A stretch of 64,000 bases of DNA. Source: Phoronis australis (Eukaryota > Phoronida > Phoronidae). Below are positions 13,401 through 23,900 of this stretch, piece by piece (position 1 is the stretch's first letter; the number at the start of each line of letters is the position of its first letter). Both the position numbers and the translations under genes were made by a program. The DNA is taken from the NCBI GenBank assembly GCA_002633005.1, contig NMRA01000763.1, positions 65,160 through 129,159 on the forward strand, given 5' to 3'. Below the pieces are notes generated by a model. It was not told where the DNA came from, made no database searches, and worked only from the letters and a program-made list of their open reading frames with translations.

Positions 13401-13629
13401 CTGGCAACTGATTTACTGTTTACAAGTGCAACTCAAAACCACAATGAATGAATGGAAATTGGACCCAAAGGCCAACAACTCAGCTTAAAATCGAACTCTC
13501 AAGATTATCAGTCACTAGGGGGTAGGTTAGGTAATCACATCGCCCTGAAAGCTGAAGAAGTTGCGTGAAATTGAAGAACAATAAGTCCAAGGGGCACGAA
13601 TCTTACAAATTCCACCTGATATCTCCCAT
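1514..13629 (-). CDS. catalase-related allene oxide synthase-like heme protein, stand-alone (7 exons, 408 aa)
   Basis: Exons on the minus strand are 13629-13607, 10704-10615, 9413-9311, 8494-8296, 3909-3669, 2936-2733 and 1880-1514. All phases agree and the total is 1227 nt. The protein resembles the N-terminal catalase-type domain of coral allene oxide synthase-lipoxygenase across about 365 residues. The heme-site residues of that family are visible: a distal His112 in SHPVG (Ser precedes it where the coral enzyme has Thr), Asn184 in ANTG, and the proximal RxxxY heme ligand as Arg394/Tyr398. The family converts fatty-acid hydroperoxides to allene oxides, or in some members cleaves them; the product here cannot be told. 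The frame ends 10 residues after Tyr398, so no lipoxygenase domain follows. The last five exons are well supported. The exon at 10704-10615 is less certain, and the 23-nt first exon (MGDIRWN, ATG at 13629) is inferred from phase and its donor only. Confidence 0.8.
3041..3097. repeat. 33-bp tandem duplication in an intron
   Basis: CTCATTGGAAATAATATACT occurs at 3041 and again at 3074, with identical flanking CTC, in the intron between the fifth and sixth exons of the allene-oxide-synthase-like gene. The near identity indicates a recent local duplication. Confidence 0.8.
4364..4412. repeat. (GT)n microsatellite
   Basis: An uninterrupted run of GT of about 24 units, preceded by an ATGTACATGTATATG stretch, inside the large intron of the allene-oxide-synthase-like gene. 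ORFs crossing it are an artefact of the repeat. Confidence 0.95.
5214..5250. repeat. short dispersed repeat copy 1 (ACTGAATAACAGGCATCAAACTG)
   Basis: The core CACTGAATAACAGGCATC plus AAACTG is shared with copies at about 45010 and 53290 in ANAPC5 introns. The other copies are bounded by AACCAGTTT/AAACTGGTT inverted ends, suggesting a small foldback element. Confidence 0.6.
5464..8110 (+). mobile_element. decayed Gypsy-type LTR retrotransposon internal region
   Basis: Broken plus-strand frames resemble a Gypsy pol polyprotein in order. A stretch before reverse transcriptase lies at 6930-7070, including [12 protein letters not shown], and LELQQKF with a following PEDAGTTV in a different frame lies at about 7065-7140. 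IGRYAKPQ and SLMPDV follow at about 7180-7220, and remnants of the later RT/RNase H region continue to about 8080, including MRSFIGD near 7643. At least three frame changes and several stops interrupt it, so it is dead. A possible gag-like stretch begins near 5464. No LTRs or target duplication were recognised. It sits inside the intron between the fourth and fifth exons of the allene-oxide-synthase-like gene, opposite in orientation. Confidence 0.75.
8554..8589. repeat. perfect 15-bp-arm hairpin beside an exon
   Basis: AGGAAGAGATAACCA, a six-base loop, then its exact reverse complement. It lies about 60 bases upstream (in gene sense) of the splice acceptor of the exon at 8494-8296, so the intron RNA could form a stable stem there. 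Confidence 0.85.
11801..12088. repeat. 144-bp degenerate tandem duplication
   Basis: The segment starting CAAAATACTTATTATT at 11801 is repeated at 11945. Both copies continue through GTAGAAAC, CATACCTTTAATC and ACTTTAAAATC at the same spacing. The copies differ at roughly one base in seven, so the duplication is old. It lies in the second-from-5' intron of the allene-oxide-synthase-like gene; no coding frame spans it. Confidence 0.75.
12527..12970 (-). mobile_element. non-LTR retrotransposon (LINE) 3' end with (TTTA)n tail
   Basis: On the minus strand a decayed frame (about 12960-12830) reads [10 protein letters not shown], then [11 protein letters not shown] and FKKWL, the typical closing segment of LINE ORF2 proteins. 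It is followed by about 280 bases of 3' UTR and an AATA/TTTA microsatellite (12527-12560 on the plus strand). One stop interrupts the expected IWNSL-type motif. The insertion points left and is 5'-truncated; where it ends upstream of 12970 is unclear. Confidence 0.6.
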
Positions 13630-13646
13630 GCTATTTTTGCAAGTGT

Positions 13647-13704
13647 CACGTGCCAGGTAACGCGCTTCACTCAGTCTCGCATTTGTCCTTGCCTAACTCA
13701 CGTG
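13647..13704 (-). promoter_or_regulatory. two CACGTG E-boxes upstream of the proposed start
   Basis: Palindromic CACGTG occurs at 13647-13652 and 13699-13704, 18 and 70 bases before the proposed ATG at 13629. The area (13600-13760) is richer in CpG than its surroundings. Whether it is a promoter depends on the inferred first exon being right. Confidence 0.3.
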
Positions 13705-13709
13705 ATTTC

Positions 13710-14862
13710 AATTGAAATGGTTTGTGGTTACCGCGCGATGAAAAAGTCAACGGCAACTAAAACGTGGAATTCGAATTCTTCGCCAAAGTCATCTTACTTC
13801 CTCTAAACATGTTTCATGGAAGATATGTACAGAACCAGAAAGGATCGCGGAAGAAAGTAAGCGCTTTTTTAAGTGCAAAATGCACTTTTCACGATATGAA
13901 AACCTCTTCGTCATTTAAGCGGATCTCGCCCACCCCTCGTGTAAAATAAACGGGACGAAATTAGTAGGCCTGCAGAAAATGACAACTGTATACCTATGCT
14001 TAAAAACAATTTCTCAATTGCTGTTCGTTTTAACAATACACGTATATTTCTCCTTATTGTGTAACATATTATATTCTGGAACTTGCGTTTAATCGAAACA
14101 ATTTGATTATGGTACATTTTGGCCTTTTGGTTGGAAATTATAAGTTGCCTTATGGAGACGAATCAAAACTAACTTTTTGTAAATTCTTACGCTCTGCTCG
14201 TACACAAGGCGGTAAATGTTTACATTAATAAAAACTATTTTCTGGCCTAGAAAGAAAATTCAAAGTTGTAAATTGCTTAGTTTTTCGCGAGGAATTCAGT
14301 TAAGCAGTTACATTTTTAAATAAATTTTAGTTTTTCCCAACATTCGACAGGCACGTAGTTTTATGGCATAATGAGATGTCATTAAAGTGGCATGGACCCC
14401 GAAAACTCGTGAAAAATACGTTTTAAACGATCCCAAACGAAAGTACCTTCTTTCAACCTTTACCAGAGAGTTATCAACTTCCCCCTGAGAAGGAATCTCC
14501 AGAAAAAAATGACCCAATTCATTGTTTTTGAAAGAAGTACGAAACAAAGTTTGTATGGTAACCACCTAAATCTGTCAATCTCCTCCTCACTTATGATAAA
14601 TGCGAGCATGCGCTTAGTCATTCGACAAACGAACAGCTGACTCAGTGTCAACCAGAGGACAGTGTTGTGTAGTGAATACTTTGGCCACCCAATGTGCTGT
14701 AAACCTCGTGCTGTGCATTTTGTGCCTGCCTCTACGATTCTTCACGATTGGACCATTACTTGAAATTTAATTGTGCTGATCTGTAGTGGAATATTATTCA
14801 TCTACACTATGTGTTTGAGGACGGTGCTGCCTTAATAATCGCAGGCGCGGTTTTACAAGAAA
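13710..14862. other. intergenic, no gene recognised
   Basis: Between the proposed promoter of the allene-oxide-synthase-like gene and the exon at 14863, I see AT-rich sequence with only chance frames and no repeat I can name. Confidence 0.5.
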
Positions 14863-15080
14863 ATGCGAGACAAGATGTCGGACAGTGGAAAGCTGGGCAA
14901 GAAAAGGGGACGTTCGTCTAAGTTAACCGACTCAATTAGAAAGAAAAGAAGGCAAGATTTGCAGTTGAAAGTTAATAAACGACGCATTTATTTGGGTACA
15001 GAGCACTGTTGCTGGGAATCTCTTAGAATTGAGATTTTTGTCACTAATTCCGAGTTGGCCAAACGATAGCTTGACCATGC
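14863..15080 (+). pseudogene. first exon of an uncharacterised RIYLG-type protein, with in-frame stop
   Basis: From ATG 14863 the frame reads a Lys/Arg-rich start (KKRGRSSKLTDSIRKKRRQD) and then RRIYLGTEHCCWESLR and NSELAKR. This resembles the RIYIG...W..LK...SELAK-LLD start of many uncharacterised invertebrate proteins. A TAG at 15067 falls exactly where the first Leu of LLDH is expected, and the next codons read L-D-H. The splice donor GC|GTAAGT at 15081 is intact. So either a nonsense mutation has made this a pseudogene, or the base is a polymorphism or sequencing error. Later exons were not identified. Confidence 0.45.
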
Positions 15081-15658
15081 GTAAGTATTTGTTCGGTCCT
15101 GCTTACTTCGGTAGTTATCGGGACATTGCGCGGTCCCAGCACATCAAAATCACCTCGATTCAATAAAGTAGTGGTCCAAGAACTCACTGAGAAAGTGAAA
15201 ATTGGGAAAGTTAAATTCAGACATCTTTTCACCGAATTGCATTGTCTGTTGACATTAGATAAGCGGCAAAACCTACATGTACTTAAGGCTAAGCCTATAT
15301 TTGATTACACCTACTTGTCGACATATATTGACGCCTTGTTTAGTTGTTTTCAGTTGATAATTCTTGAAACACTAAGAGAAATTAAAAAGAAGTATTACTT
15401 TGAGATAGTACCACCGTCTCAACTGACCGCAGTAGAGACGGCAGTAGTCCAATGGGCCCTCCATAAGCTGGAAGCTTTTTGGCGAATTGTGCCACATTGA
15501 TTAAATCATCAAAGTCATGTTGCTGCAACGAACTTTTGCAGATAGGGGGATATCTTAGGAGAACGTTAATGTCTTAACTTCTTCCCAGCTCTGAGAAATA
15601 CTAACGAGCATTAGGAGTTATTCTGTCCTTCGTTAAGGTAACAAAATTATGGACTGAC

Positions 15659-15830
15659 CATTTCTGGGAACTGGCCCAATTCTGTACTGAATGAAACATT
15701 GCTGTAGCGTTTTAAATCACATCGAGCTCGACCTCTATGACGGAGTAAACCAATCACATGAGCACTGCACAGGTGATCACCAGTGTTTGCTAGTGCTTGA
15801 AACTTGCCGCCACGGTTGTACCACTCATAC
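15659..15830 (-). CDS. exon-like open segment, unidentified
   Basis: A clean 57-codon frame (YEWYNRGGKFQALANTG..., ending LGQFPEM) follows an acceptor TTTTGCACAG and ends at a GTCAGT donor. The composition looks coding, but no family is recognised. It could be a downstream exon of the minus-strand gene starting at 21057, though a linking exon of suitable phase would be needed. Confidence 0.25.
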
Positions 15831-16532
15831 CTGTGCAAAATTACAATGTAGATGAACAAAGAAGCGTATCAGAAGTAAATCTTGATTACCAAGGTATTTG
15901 TTCAAGTGCGGAGGAATTAAAGACATTGACTGCCTCCTGAGGTGACCATGTTTATGCTATAAAGGTACTTAGGCAGCATGACTTTGACAGTGTGTGCGAG
16001 GTACGAGTTGCCGAAAGGCTTCTTGCTGCCCCTAGAAGATCATCTGTGCCACCAGTTATGGCCCAGTTCAGACAGCAATTCTGTTTTAGTAGCAAGTAGT
16101 GCATTTTGCTAGATTTAGTACTTACAAAGTAGGTACAAAGTCATGTCTCATGGGTTTGTAGCCTTGTTTATGTTGTTGTACATTATTTGCAGACCTAAGT
16201 ATATTGACATTGAGTAGAATTATAAACTGAGAGATCAAGAGGCCTACATTCTTGAAAGGTATTACGCGAGATCTGGACGAAAATCAACTGTTAAAACCCC
16301 ATTTATCAATTTTTTGCTGACCTACAAAGGTTTACGAAGTAAAAGCACAAACGTTCTTTGATCGATTTTCAATATACAAATATACATCAACTGAGGATAA
16401 TTTTTGGTTACAAATTCCAATCGACAAGAAATTAAGTAATGAATTGCACTCGCATGTTTAGTGATGGTTATTCGTGTAGTTTGGTTGTTATTATCGCGGC
16501 GAATTATACCAACTATATGCTTTGCACTGTAG

Positions 16533-17129
16533 GTATGAATTGGCACAAGTGAAAGACTGGCAACAATGTCTAGACAAGTGTCCACAAAGTCAGAATCTGA
16601 AGCAGTATCTGCAACTTCCCAGTTTGTTCAAAGGTACTCTAGAAATAATTTTTCAGTGATTGTGTGTTGTCTACATCTTCACCTACTAATACTTGTGTCT
16701 ACGACAATACATGACATGGAAAATTGCGTTAGTTGAAAACTCCAAGTCAATTTTTGTGAGGGTTACTATTTTAAATCAAATCACTACAGCTTGCCATTGT
16801 TAGAAATATTACTGAACTTGCATTCATTAAGCCTTAACTGGCTTGGACTATGGACTGAATGGTTGTATTTCCATCAAGATTTTGCTTTCTTAACTTTGTT
16901 CTACGTTGAACTTGATTTTACTATACCTTATTAACACTTGGATTATTGTCCAAATGTTGTAACTTGTTTTATAGAACTGATTCTGAACTTACTCGAAAAA
17001 CATTGTCCTTAAAACATGTTTAAAGGTAATAAAATTTTGTTTGGTGTTATCTTTACAGATACATGTATGACTGTGCTACTGCTGTTGAGAAGCCTGGGAC
17101 CTCAAAACTGGTCTCATCAACACCAACTG
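16533..17129 (+). CDS. possible short exons, unidentified
   Basis: Two splice-bounded segments, 16533-16633 (acceptor CACTGTAG, ATG at 16566, donor GTACTC) and 17059-17129 (acceptor TCTTTACAG, weak donor GTTTAC), join in phase to read MSRQVSTKSESEAVSATSQF and then YMYDCATAVEKPGTSK. The Ser/Thr-rich product matches no family I know. A further AG-bounded segment at about 17860 would end it. This could equally be chance. Confidence 0.2.
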
Positions 17130-18848
17130 GTTTACATCTATCGACATTACTCGGGTGTGAAAGTGTTATTCAAAATGAATACTTGTACTCTACGTTACTG
17201 AATTATTTACTGACAGTGCTTTAGGATCATGGGATGTAAAGACTTAAAAATTTAAAAGTCGGAGGCTCATTTGACCATGTCTTTGACAATTATGAGCTTA
17301 TAAACTGCACTAATTGAAATATCCTTGTTAAACGAGAACAAGACAATGAAATATGCAAACTTCGATTCATATGTACGAACCATTATAACATTCGTAATAA
17401 CACTTCAATCGTCGATACAAACAACATCAAATTTATAAACAAATGTCCATGCATGTAAGTCAAAGAAACAGATAAAACAAAAACCAGGGGTATGAAGTAA
17501 TATCGCATTGTGTAAAATTTTCTAGTGATGGTGGTCCTCATTCGTTTTCCCAAGGAGACCAGCATTAAGCAAAATGGCAACATAAAATGTATCTGTACAC
17601 GAACTACATGTATGTTCTTACATGTTATTTGTATGTCTGATTTGTTAAATTGTGCGCATGACTTTTTGTTTGTACTCATCATGTTGTGGTTCGTATGTAT
17701 GAATAAAGTGTTCTTCCAACGGATGGAGTGTATTGTGCGTATGACTCAAATTTTGTACGTATAACTGCCTGGTACCCTCGTGTAGTTGCTGACAAATGTT
17801 GAAATCAAGATAACTTTCTTTGTTACTTAAATGTGATTGTGGCAATGGTGTATTTTCAGTGGGCATGAGCTTTCTGGAATCGATGCAAGTGCTTCTGCCT
17901 GTGACGACGACGCTTTGAAGTATGTAACCAGGTCGCTCGTTACAAACGTGGTGTGACAGTACCGGGGCATGTTCCAAGAAACTGACAAGTTAATTTTTAC
18001 TTAAGTTTAAGATTTGTCTTAACTTGCAAACTTTGAAACTTCCAATTTTGGTAAGTTAAGACAAAACTTATGTCAAACACTTTCTTGAATTGGTTTTGAG
18101 ACAACTTTAAATTAACTTTAAAATTTACTAAATTTTGAAAAGTATCTTATCTGAGTGAGTTCTGTTTAAACGGGTTGAATCCTGATCTTTAAAATTTGTG
18201 AGAACTAGTCAGTGCTCATGAATTATCTTCACAACAAACTGTTTAGTGTTGTAACCGATAATTGAATTGTGAAATACTGTGTGCATAAATTTTGCTTGGT
18301 GTATTGCAATAAAATGAAATTTTCTACATGTCTGGTATGGTCAGGAATGGTGTGCATACGTTTCTCTTCTACGCATGACTGAATTTTGTATACTCTGTAT
18401 ACATGCATTGTATATATTTGTGAGTTGCAGAAACGTACCTAAAAGTGAATTCATCAAAATGGAGATGGACAGCAGTTTTGGTGAACCTTATGAGTAAATA
18501 TCACCAATTAGGTGTGGTTTTGTAGGTCATCCTGCAACTAATCTTGTCGTATTTGTGTTTTTAACGTGACACATTGGTATTCCTAACTTATGCGAATATA
18601 TTGTGGGCAGAGTTGAATTCACTGACTACATTTGCAACAATTTTTCTTTACACCGAATTTTACAATTTTTTCTTTTTTGAAGTTAATTGCTGTATAATTT
18701 AAAAGTTTAAATTTGTCAAAATTTAGTCTAACAGTATTATTAGTGTGTGTATTTATTTATTATAGTGACATAAGGGTACCAGTAAATAGTTGTATTGTTT
18801 TGTTTTGTTATTCTGTTTGATTGGCATGACGCCTGAGTTAAGTACAAT

Positions 18849-18959
18849 GATGATGTAATTTGTTTACTACAGAATAGTATGGAACTTTCTAGAAGACTGA
18901 GTTCAGTTGTGATGATGTAATTTACTTCTGCAGTGTAGTGTGTAACTTTCTAGAAGACT
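18849..18959. repeat. 62-bp tandem duplication
   Basis: GATGATGTAATTT...AACTTTCTAGAAGACT occurs at 18849-18898 and again at 18911-18959 with a few substitutions. The surrounding 17.1-19.5 kb is AT-rich and holds no gene I can support. Confidence 0.75.
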
Positions 18960-19554
18960 CTAGCATGACAGTGGTTAATGCAGTCTGGAATATTATAGAG
19001 ACTGGTAAATGTTTGTAGATTCAGGGAAGTTCTAGAATGTGCTTGAATTGATGTAAAGTTCCACCCTCCTTTCCCTTTCAAATCTCATCAACGTGTCTTA
19101 CAAAGAATGTCAGCGATGTTCGGATTTCTTCTGTTAAAGGCTCAACACTCTCTTTCTACCACCTTCTCCAAAAGGTGTCGCACTTGCTCATTTGGTCATT
19201 GCATTTACTCTTCTCTGAAAATTAGGAGATTTTTCACCAATTACGGAAAGGAGATATATATCCCATTTTTGTATTCTTATAATTCACTTAGCTACAAGCT
19301 CAGCTCACTACTAGAACAAACTAGAATTTATTCAATAGTTGATGTCACATCTTATTTTACATCATTAAACAAATGATAACCACATGAAAATCTGCGTAAA
19401 ATGTAACGGCTCCCTATTTCTTCACGATGTAACATGACATAGACTGTTAAGTATTGATTATTCTATATATTTACAAGTCATAAATTATTCTCTGATCCAG
19501 AGTTTTTGAGTTGTTTTTTTCACATGTTTAGAATTCATTATAAAGTACCTTTAC

Positions 19555-21057
19555 GTCAGCTTGACGAGATGCATCAGATTGCCGACCACGTTGAGCTGGG
19601 GTCGCTGAGGCTGGACTAGTAGTACCTGTAGTGGCTGACTTCCCTTTCCTTTCTCTACCTCCTCTGACACACCTCTTCTTGTTTTCATGGCTCTTCCACA
19701 TATCCTATGGAAATAAGCAGGCCTTTCAAACTTCACATAGTCTCAAAGGTCACCAAAAGCCATGCCTAACTTTGGGTGTAATTTCCAAACCAAAGCAAAT
19801 ACTTCAAACAGGACTGGTAATGTGTGAAAAAATTCTGTTGGGGACAGCATTCCAATAGTGAGTTCTCAGCCCCAGTCTGTTGGTCTAAGCCCTTGTCACG
19901 TTTTACCCCATGGATAGGTGGGTGCAGGTTGTCACCGATCGATTCTAAAAGATTTTTAATGCAATGGTAGACTGGACACTGGATCGAGTTAATCACTTTG
20001 TTAATCTTGACTGTATAATCGTATTAAGTCCATTCAAACAAAACCTACAACGTACATGAAATGTCTTTTCTATGCTCAGCCAGTGCTACAAAGCCTTAAC
20101 TTGTAAATCACTTTTAGCACCTCCTACAAGCGTTGGTTCAATAACAGATGTGCCGTTAACTTATCATCATCACATCTTTCCACGTAATGGCAATGTAAAT
20201 TATCAGATGACTGGAGTTAAAAGCTTTTGAGATATTAGCATTTAAATTGTGTTTTAGGTTCGAAAAATATATCAAAAATTAGCATTAGAAAGTTAATCTT
20301 CCCATTTTTAAAGTTTTATTTAAAGAAATCACTGTGAAGCACCTTGTAATTGGTTAGAATTATTGTAAATAACAGTGTGATTACTATGGCATACAGGTAC
20401 ATTTAATGTAATTAAGAAGTCGGCGAAGTCACTGCAGTTGGTTGATGTAAACATGGCCATTTGAACCCTAAAATGCATTGACCACATGTACTTTGGGCCC
20501 ACTGAGTGCACTTGGCCCCAGAATTAAAAAAAAAATCTGGGTCAGAAATTTTGGATTTGCAAACAAGAAAGTCCAATGAAGATTTTCAGAGGAATTCAGC
20601 TTACATTTTCTTACCACCACAATTAAACAGCTGGGGATTTAACTACTTGAACTTGCACTACTCGACCACTCACTAAAGGGTAAATACGCAGTCGCCATGT
20701 AGTAACAATCACCCTGAGATAAATTGTAGTTATAAATACTAAGTACAGTCACGATGCATTGAAAGGATTTTAGCAAAATGCTAGTGTTCATGTTGACCAT
20801 AGATTACACACAACGTACACTGTAGTCTATGATGTTGACCGTACGCCGATCGGTGAGCCAGACTATTTTCACTCACTGAACAATAAGACATGAATCGAAC
20901 GTTTTCTGTTAGAAATGCACATAAAAGAAATCCTAGGCAAAAAGTAGATTAGGTTATACTTGGGAGAGCATAAGAACCAAATAAATCGACAACTTACTTC
21001 AGTAATGGGACTTCTTGGAGTCAATAGAGGTGTCGATGTGCTTTGGGAACCAGCCAT
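19555..21057 (-). CDS. 5' end of an unidentified gene (two exons, 3' part not found)
   Basis: Exon 1 runs from ATG 21057 to 20998 and reads MAGSQSTSTPLLTPRSPITE, with a consensus donor GTAAGT. Exon 2 is 19704-19555 (acceptor TTATTTCCATAG, donor GTAAAG) and reads DMWKSHENKKRC followed by a basic, Ser/Thr-rich stretch (RGGRERKGKSATTG...) to RQAD. Both borders are phase 0, giving 70 residues. The protein looks disordered and basic, perhaps nuclear; no domain is visible. The continuation should lie left of 19555 but was not located. Confidence 0.4.
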
Positions 21058-21510
21058 CACTGTTTTTCTTTGGGCGAAGTTTCACCTACATGTACCGTAT
21101 CTTAGGTCATCAGGCCATTTCCAAAAAAGGCACCGCAATGCGTTTTTTGACTGTAATGTCGGACTTGACGAGCACGAAGGTGCGTCTTTTTGGTCAACTT
21201 TCAAACGTAAACAAAAATACTCCGAACTCATTTAAAACTCACTATATTTGTGAAACCTACAAAAAACTCGTACGCCACGACATGATATAGGTTTCAGGCA
21301 AGATGAGTAACATTTACTTTCTTATTTTAAACTATTTTTCACGTTCCAAGTCACTTTAAAGGATTACGTACGTGACCAAGCAAGATAAGCAGCTGGACTG
21401 AATTCTTTGGGCTATTGTGTTCGCGGTAGTTAACTCCAGCCGTCGGACGATGGTCGTCCGACGGTCAATTTTTAGGTGGGCAGGGTCCGTCATGAAACTG
21501 AAAGGGATGT

Positions 21511-21572
21511 CTCTCTTCCTTCTCTCCCTCCCTCCCTCCCCCCCCTTCCTCCCTCCCCCCTTCCTCCCTCCC
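21511..21572. repeat. polypyrimidine tract
   Basis: Sixty bases of C and T (CTCCCTCC, TTCCTCCC units), ending at a single undetermined base at 21573. Proteins rich in Pro/Leu or Gly/Arg read from it are artefacts. Confidence 0.9.
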
Positions 21573-21830
21573 NACAACGTAAATGCCATAAAAACCAGCC
21601 GACATTAAAACCACCTGACCGCAATATACATGTTGCCCTGGGAAAATCCATTGCCTTAATAACGTCGTCAGGTGGTAAATACTTGTACCTTGCCGGTGGG
21701 CGGTTGAAACAACACACTTTGCTTTGAATATAATAACGATTATACGACAATGTTAGCCTCGAATGGCAGACACAACCGTGTAATAACCCATAAAGTTATC
21801 TCACTAGTGTGATAACATTTTGGCGGGAAA

Positions 21831-21893
21831 CCGAGGCCGGATTCGAACAGTTGCGAGTCGCCGACTTAACCACTACACCACTCAGCGGCTAAC
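21831..21893 (-). repeat. tRNA-derived SINE-like head (minus strand)
   Basis: The minus strand reads GTGGTGTAGTGGTTAAG (A box) and then GTTCGAATCC (B box) at tRNA-like spacing. The acceptor-stem halves do not pair, so a SINE or tRNA pseudogene is more likely than a tRNA gene. Confidence 0.45.
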
Positions 21894-22431
21894 GTCATCG
21901 AATGTGAAAATAGAATACTTGAATGAGCACGCGCAACTATCGCATGTTCAGCAAAGGGCATTGCACCGACAAGCATACGCTATGACAAATAAGTCGCATA
22001 ATTTCCATAAAAACGATATTTTAATTCAGTGAAATTTTTCTCTCGTGTTCTCTCACTTGTAAATCACCGATCTCCAATTTTAATGCAGGTGTCGTGTGGT
22101 CGGGATCCTTTGACTTGAGCATTATACTCCGTTACTAGTGGTAACCTACTTTAGCAGACGATATATTCCCGGTCAAAGCTTAGCGTGATAAAATGTGTAG
22201 TTAGCTATAACAGTTGATAAACCTTAATTTAAAGATTAACTTTATTTCTATTTTGTATTATTTTTCAATTGGTTTTGAGTAAAAGCATTATTTTACAAAA
22301 ATATCTCGGCTGTTCTTAAAAGGTCACGACCTCCGACCCTGGGCCTTCGACATAGAAAGTAGTTACAAAGCCGAGGCGAGTCGAGAAAGGTAGATCTATT
22401 CATCATGCAATGTTTTTCGTTCAGTATGTGG

Positions 22432-22565
22432 TATAAATAGATTATTACATGTTCTCAGTCGTTATCCACCTTATCTAGTGCCCTCGTGGATTTTGAAGAA
22501 TTCTCCAAAATCCACTCGGGCTCTAGATAACAGGGGATAACGACTTCGCCATATAATAATCTATA
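22432..22565. mobile_element. foldback element (MITE-like), about 134 bp
   Basis: The left arm reads GTATA...ATAGATTATTA, GTCGTTATCC and TCTAG.GCCC.CGTGGATTTTG; the right arm is the near reverse complement around a short AATTC centre. The whole element folds into one hairpin with a few mismatches. It has no coding capacity. Size and structure fit a miniature inverted-repeat element. Confidence 0.7.
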
Positions 22566-22739
22566 CGTATATTGCTTACATTTTACGTATTTAGATTTCT
22601 TCTCAAACAAATCGTAAAAGTCACAAAGAATTAAGTCAATCTTATCAGTCCGTGATCACGTTCCCCTTTTCTTGACGCCGTTGTTGGATCCGGTGTTGTA
22701 TTTGTTACTTGTGGCATTGCAAGAGTTGAGAGAAAAGTT

Positions 22740-23900
22740 TGTACATGTAAGCAGCACTTCACTACAGTTAACAGCCGAAGCTAGATATGGGAGACAACAA
22801 AAGCAGCTGCACTTGAAGCTGAAAGTAGGCTACATCATCCTATACATGTACATGTAGAACCCACAGTGGGCCAGTCAAGAGAAAACAATTAGCCAACAGG
22901 AAAGATAGTATGACCCTAAGGGAGCACGTTGCACAGAAGAAAAAAGAGGTGCAATAACAGCGTGACTAAAGAAGCACAGAGTAAGAATGTTGCTTAAATT
23001 GGAAGACGAAATCAATGAACCTTTTCGTAAACCAGAACTGGAGATTCCGTTTCCTGTAGGACTCTGTCTATAATGCAATACAAACTCCTCGGAATTTCAG
23101 CCCATGGGCGAAGGAAAAAGTTGACAAATTGCATAATTGCCGGTGAGTTGGGAACCCTGTTAAACATTCTGTTTGTGTGCAGAGTCACAAGGTAAATATA
23201 CATGGGGACATAACAAGATTTTGTAAGCTGTAGCTCACTTGCTCTACATAAAAAGTCCATGAACAGAGAGGAAAACAAGAAAATGTCGATAACATTTGTG
23301 CCGCGGGCTGTAGAATACAACGGACAAAAGAGTGACGGTGGTTTTGGGTTGTAGAACAGTGTTTCCGACCAATACCGCGATGACCAACATCAGATCAGAC
23401 TTAATGTTTTGCTGCGATCAGATAGGACGAAGCAGCTAGATAGCGTAAAGTCGGCAGTCCTGCAGCAAACATGAATTAAAGAGGAAATGCAAGAAAATCA
23501 ACGAAATGGCACGAGCTGAAAAAGGAGTCTAACGACAAAGGATGCACGTGCCACAAGTTGCCAGTACAAGAAGCATGAAAGGATTTTGCCTGTGGAGGTT
23601 GGCGAAGATACTTAGGCTACAAAAGTCGTCACGTTGAGAATTGCTGAAATCAAGCACGACAGCAGCTGAAGCAGCGCCAGCTAACGTCTACACTACCTGC
23701 AGCGATGTAGGGAAGTGGTAACAGTTACATTAGAGGTTACGGATCCACCTCAGCAGAGAGAGCTCTAAAACTCAAAGGTTCCCCTGGATAAGGGCCTAGG
23801 TAGCTAAGGAAGGCGTCGAAGCATTTGAAGAAGATTGACCTGAAGCAGAAGATATCACTGTTTACAAGAAATTTCGGGAAAGACGTGAAAACTGCATATT
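22740..23900 (+). pseudogene. possible decayed coding remnant
   Basis: Purine-rich sequence with broken plus-strand frames such as LLKLEDEINEPFRKPELEIPF (22990-23055). Charged, coiled-coil-like fragments continue to about 23880 through many stops. It may be a retroelement gag-like remnant. No family is assignable. Confidence 0.2.

Noticed and set aside
13764-13949. Plus-strand ORF at 13764-13949 as a divergent gene
   Set aside because: Sixty-one codons with no recognisable motif, no splice partners and an unremarkable start context.
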